Positions 6,424 through 6,562 of a stretch of 6,562 nt of DNA are shown here, piece by piece. The translations under genes were made by a program, and so were the position numbers. This DNA is from an uncultured Hyphomicrobiales bacterium (GTDB lineage: Bacteria > Pseudomonadota > Alphaproteobacteria > Rhizobiales > Xanthobacteraceae), in NCBI GenBank assembly GCA_903891395.1, contig CAITEM010000415.1, positions 1-6,562 on the forward strand. Reading direction: 5' to 3'. How positions within the stretch are numbered: position 1 is the stretch's first letter; each line of letters begins with the position of its first letter. Below the pieces are notes generated by a model. It was given only the letters and a program-made list of their open reading frames with translations. It made no database searches and was not told the origin of the DNA.

Positions 6424-6562
6424 ATGCCTGACTTCACGCCGACCCAAGACGACGCCCTCAAAGCCGTTTCCGACTGGATGAAAGCCAAGCCCGGCACCGG
6501 CAACACGCCGCAGGTGTTCCGGTTGTTCGGCTATGCCGGCACCGGCAAGACGACGCTCGCCA
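6424..6562 (+). CDS. RecD-like superfamily 1 DNA helicase, N-terminal part (cut by window edge)
   Basis: ATP-dependent DNA helicase of the RecD/Dda-like SF1B type, probably acting in recombination or repair. Only 46 codons are present before the window ends. Residues 5-12, TPTQDDAL, form the Q-motif region, and GYAGTGKT at 36-43 is a complete Walker A motif, preceded by the beta strand VFRLF as usual. The ATG at 6424 starts MPDFTPTQ, which matches my memory of the usual beginning in Bradyrhizobium-type relatives. No Shine-Dalgarno sequence is evident. It is divergent from the AraC gene, with 235 bp of comparatively AT-rich non-coding DNA between the two starts, which should hold both promoters. 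Assignment to the RecD-like family rather than another P-loop ATPase is by recognition of the start and motif spacing. Confidence 0.82.
   Translation, partial: MPDFTPTQDDALKAVSDWMKAKPGTGNTPQVFRLFGYAGTGKTTLA

Overview
The window looks like chromosomal DNA from an alphaproteobacterium of the order Hyphomicrobiales, most like the Bradyrhizobium/Rhodopseudomonas/Afipia group. The evidence is a plant-type (alphaproteobacterial) glutamate-cysteine ligase, a RecD-like helicase N-terminus of the kind common in that group, and high GC (about 60-68% in the coding lines I counted by hand). This assignment is by recognition, not by database search.

Layout. Seven genes lie on the minus strand and one on the plus strand. 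In minus-strand transcription order, right to left: an AraC-family regulator (6188-5311), broken by a one-base frameshift near 6007-6026; a membrane-anchored strictosidine-synthase/SMP-30-like beta-propeller protein (5184-3982); a small 2TM-domain membrane protein (3932-3726); a secreted protein of unknown function overlapping it by a GTGA junction (3729-3139); a Cache-GGDEF diguanylate cyclase (2929-1418); a LacA/Maa-type sugar O-acetyltransferase (1246-678), broken by a one-base frameshift near 954; and the N-terminal 119 codons of gshA (357-1, running off the left edge). At the right edge the first 46 codons of a RecD-like helicase read outward on the plus strand from 6424, divergent from the AraC gene.

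How the genes relate. The propeller, 2TM and secreted-protein genes form the only convincing operon-like block: gaps of 49 bp and then a 4-bp overlap. The AraC gene is 126 bp upstream of the propeller gene on the same strand and may regulate it, but that is inference. The cyclase has its own leader with a hairpin and a candidate -10 box and looks independently transcribed. gshA and the helicase are housekeeping genes flanking this accessory block.

I see no CRISPR array, tRNA, rRNA, insertion sequence or recognisable defence or secretion system. The unusual points are two single-base frameshifts in otherwise clean genes, a lower-GC stretch around the acetyltransferase, the uncharacterised 2TM/secreted-protein pair, and the structured leader of the cyclase. 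I did not find a clearly new biological system.
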